A stretch of 64,000 nucleotides of DNA from NCBI RefSeq assembly GCF_025118155.1, contig NW_026251397.1:124001-188000 (forward strand), given 5' to 3'. Of the stretch, positions 62,650 through 64,000 are shown piece by piece. A model generated the notes under the pieces. It was given only the letters and a program-made list of their open reading frames with translations. It made no database searches and was not told the origin of the DNA. Every line of letters starts with the position of its first letter. Within the stretch, counting starts at the first letter, position 1. This DNA comes from Cokeromyces recurvatus (lineage: Eukaryota > Mucoromycota > Mucoromycetes > Mucorales > Mucoraceae). A program made the position numbers and the translations under genes.

Positions 62650-64000
62650 ATGTCAAAGAAATTCACTATTGAAGAAGTTGCAAAACATAAACAAAATGAT
62701 GACTGGTAAAATATAAATACAGTCTATTCTCTTTTGATACTTCAAATTATTTACACATTTTATTATATATTTTTTTTAAAAAAAAAAGCTGGATTATTAT
62801 TCATGATAAAATATATGATATTTCCAAATTTTTAGATGACCATCCAGGAGGCAAAAAAGTCCTTTTGAAAGCAGCCGGTACAGATGCTTCAAAACAATTT
62901 GATGCCTTTCACAGTCCTACTGTATTAACAAAGATTGCCTCTAAATATTTAATCGGTGAAGTTGGAAATGCAGACAGTGATCCTGTTGAAACAGATGATG
63001 TAGTTGATCAAAATCCTCTTCAAGTTGGAGAAGTCTATGGTGATATGGTTCCATTTGGTGATCCAATGTGGTATCAAGATTGGTTTAGTCCTTATTATAA
63101 TGATTCTCATAGAGCTGTTCGAAAAGCGACTCGTGAGTTTGTTGAACGAGAAATTATGCCTTTTACTCATGAATGGGATGAAGCCAAGGCAATGCCTCGT
63201 GAAATCTATGTAAAGGCAGCCAAAGCTGGTATACTTGCTTCTGCTGTTGGTCATGTTGATCCTGAATATATTCCTTACGACTTACCTGGTGGTGTAAAGC
63301 CAGAAAATTTTGATGCTTTCCATCATATTATTGTTACTGATGAATTATCTCGTTGTGCTTCTGGTGGTGTATGTAAAAAAATAGAATTAATACCATATAT
63401 TTATATACAAATATATTAATAATAATAATTATTAAATATATACACATATATATATATAGGTCACTTGGGGGCTTATTGGTGGTCTTGGTATAGGTCTTCC
63501 ACCTGTTATTCATTTTGGTTCCAAATATTTGAAAGATAAAGTCGTTAAGGATTGTTTAGCAGGTACAAAAACTATTTGTTTAGCTATTACAGAACCATCA
63601 GGTGGTTCTGATGTTGCTGGTCTTCAAACAGAAGCCAAAGATATGGGTGATCATTATGTTGTAAATGGTGAAAAGAAATGGATTACGAATGGTACCTTTG
63701 CCGATTATTTTACTGTAGCTGTTCGTACTGGTGAGCCAGGTTTCAATGGTATTTCCTTTTTACTTTTAGAACGTAATATGCCTGGTATTACAACACGACA
63801 AATGAATTGTTCCGGAGTCTGGCCTTCAGGCACAGCTTATATTACACTTGAAGATGTCAAAGTGCCCAAGGAGAATTTGATTGGTAAAGAAAATAAGGGT
63901 TTTAAATATATCATGCAAAACTTCAATTCAGAACGTATGGGTATTGTTATTCAAGCAAATCGGTTTGCTCGTGTCTGTGTAGAGGAATCATTAAAATATG
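62650..64000 (+). CDS. Acyl-CoA dehydrogenase with N-terminal cytochrome b5 domain, 5' part
   Basis: The protein joins a heme-binding b5 domain to a flavin acyl-CoA dehydrogenase and would oxidise acyl-CoA at the alpha-beta position, perhaps with the b5 as an electron carrier. Exons 62650-62705, 62789-63368 and 63460 onward stay in frame to the window end, about 392 residues so far. The b5 part has the first heme His in FLDDHPGG and the second in FDAFHSPTV. The dehydrogenase part has RKATREFVEREIMPFTHEWD, CLAITEPSGGSDVAGLQTEA, the FAD-domain WITNGTFADYFTVAVRTG and GFKYIMQNFNSERMG. The catalytic base region and C-terminus lie outside. The first coding exon is short, and its donor (GTAAAA) follows TG of the Cys codon. 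Confidence 0.93.

Overview
The window is nuclear DNA of an AT-rich, intron-dense fungus. Introns are short (about 50-150 bases), with GT-AG ends and CTAAC-type branch points, and homopolymer and (TA)n tracts are very common. The gene set fits an early-diverging fungus, most likely Mucoromycota/Mucorales. It has fungal-type genes: phosphofructokinase with an N-terminal glyoxalase-like domain, NTE1, Cwc21, and an acyl-CoA dehydrogenase fused to cytochrome b5. It also keeps genes that budding yeast has lost, such as SMN, CTNNBL1 and an ANKRD16-like protein. The taxon is an inference from these features, not from a database match.

Layout. 1-2104 (-): 5' part of exocyst SEC8. 2507-7878 (+): NTE1 phospholipase. 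7985-11661 (-): NF-X1-type zinc-finger protein. 11954-12709 (-): a compact seven-exon SMN homologue that only appears after joining small exons. 13465-14685 (-): ANKRD16-like ankyrin protein. 15800-17178 (+): ARPC1. 17223-18911 (-): mitochondrial carrier with an EF-hand extension. 19757-20897 (+): membrane-anchored RING-H2 protein. 22123-24047 (+): decayed Baeyer-Villiger monooxygenase. 24347-26022 (+): MBOAT lysophospholipid acyltransferase with an apparent one-base frameshift. 26183-29214 (-): Sec1/Munc18 protein with a 7-nt microexon. 29550-31897 (-): CTNNBL1. 32502-33241 (+): CWC21. 33242-37169: 3.9 kb gene-poor, repeat-rich stretch. 37170-37955 (+): low-molecular-weight tyrosine phosphatase. 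38177-41943 (+): Nup133-like nucleoporin. 43939-44650 (-): myosin regulatory light chain. 45904-49824 (+): PMC1-type Ca2+-ATPase. 50460-52553 (+): SELO pseudokinase-fold AMPylator, Cys form. 53769-56877 (+): phosphofructokinase. 57266-59669 (-): Cdc4/Fbw7 F-box WD40 protein. 59670-62649: gene-poor. 62650 to beyond 64000 (+): cytochrome b5-acyl-CoA dehydrogenase.

The content is mostly housekeeping: exocytosis (Sec8, Sec1), actomyosin (ARPC1, myosin light chain), RNA splicing (SMN, CTNNBL1, Cwc21), phospholipid turnover (NTE1, MBOAT), Ca2+ handling (PMC1, EF-hand carrier) and ubiquitin ligation (Cdc4, RING). Genes are unlinked by operon logic, but several pairs share divergent or tightly convergent intergenic spaces. 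No transposase, CRISPR array, rRNA or tRNA gene was recognised. The most notable items are the hidden SMN gene, the 7-nt Sec1 microexon, the SELO C-terminal tail on its own exon, the head-to-head CTNNBL1/CWC21 pair, the monooxygenase pseudogene and a 30-bp fold-back repeat at 34.6 kb. All exon borders are hand-derived from frame continuity and splice consensus.
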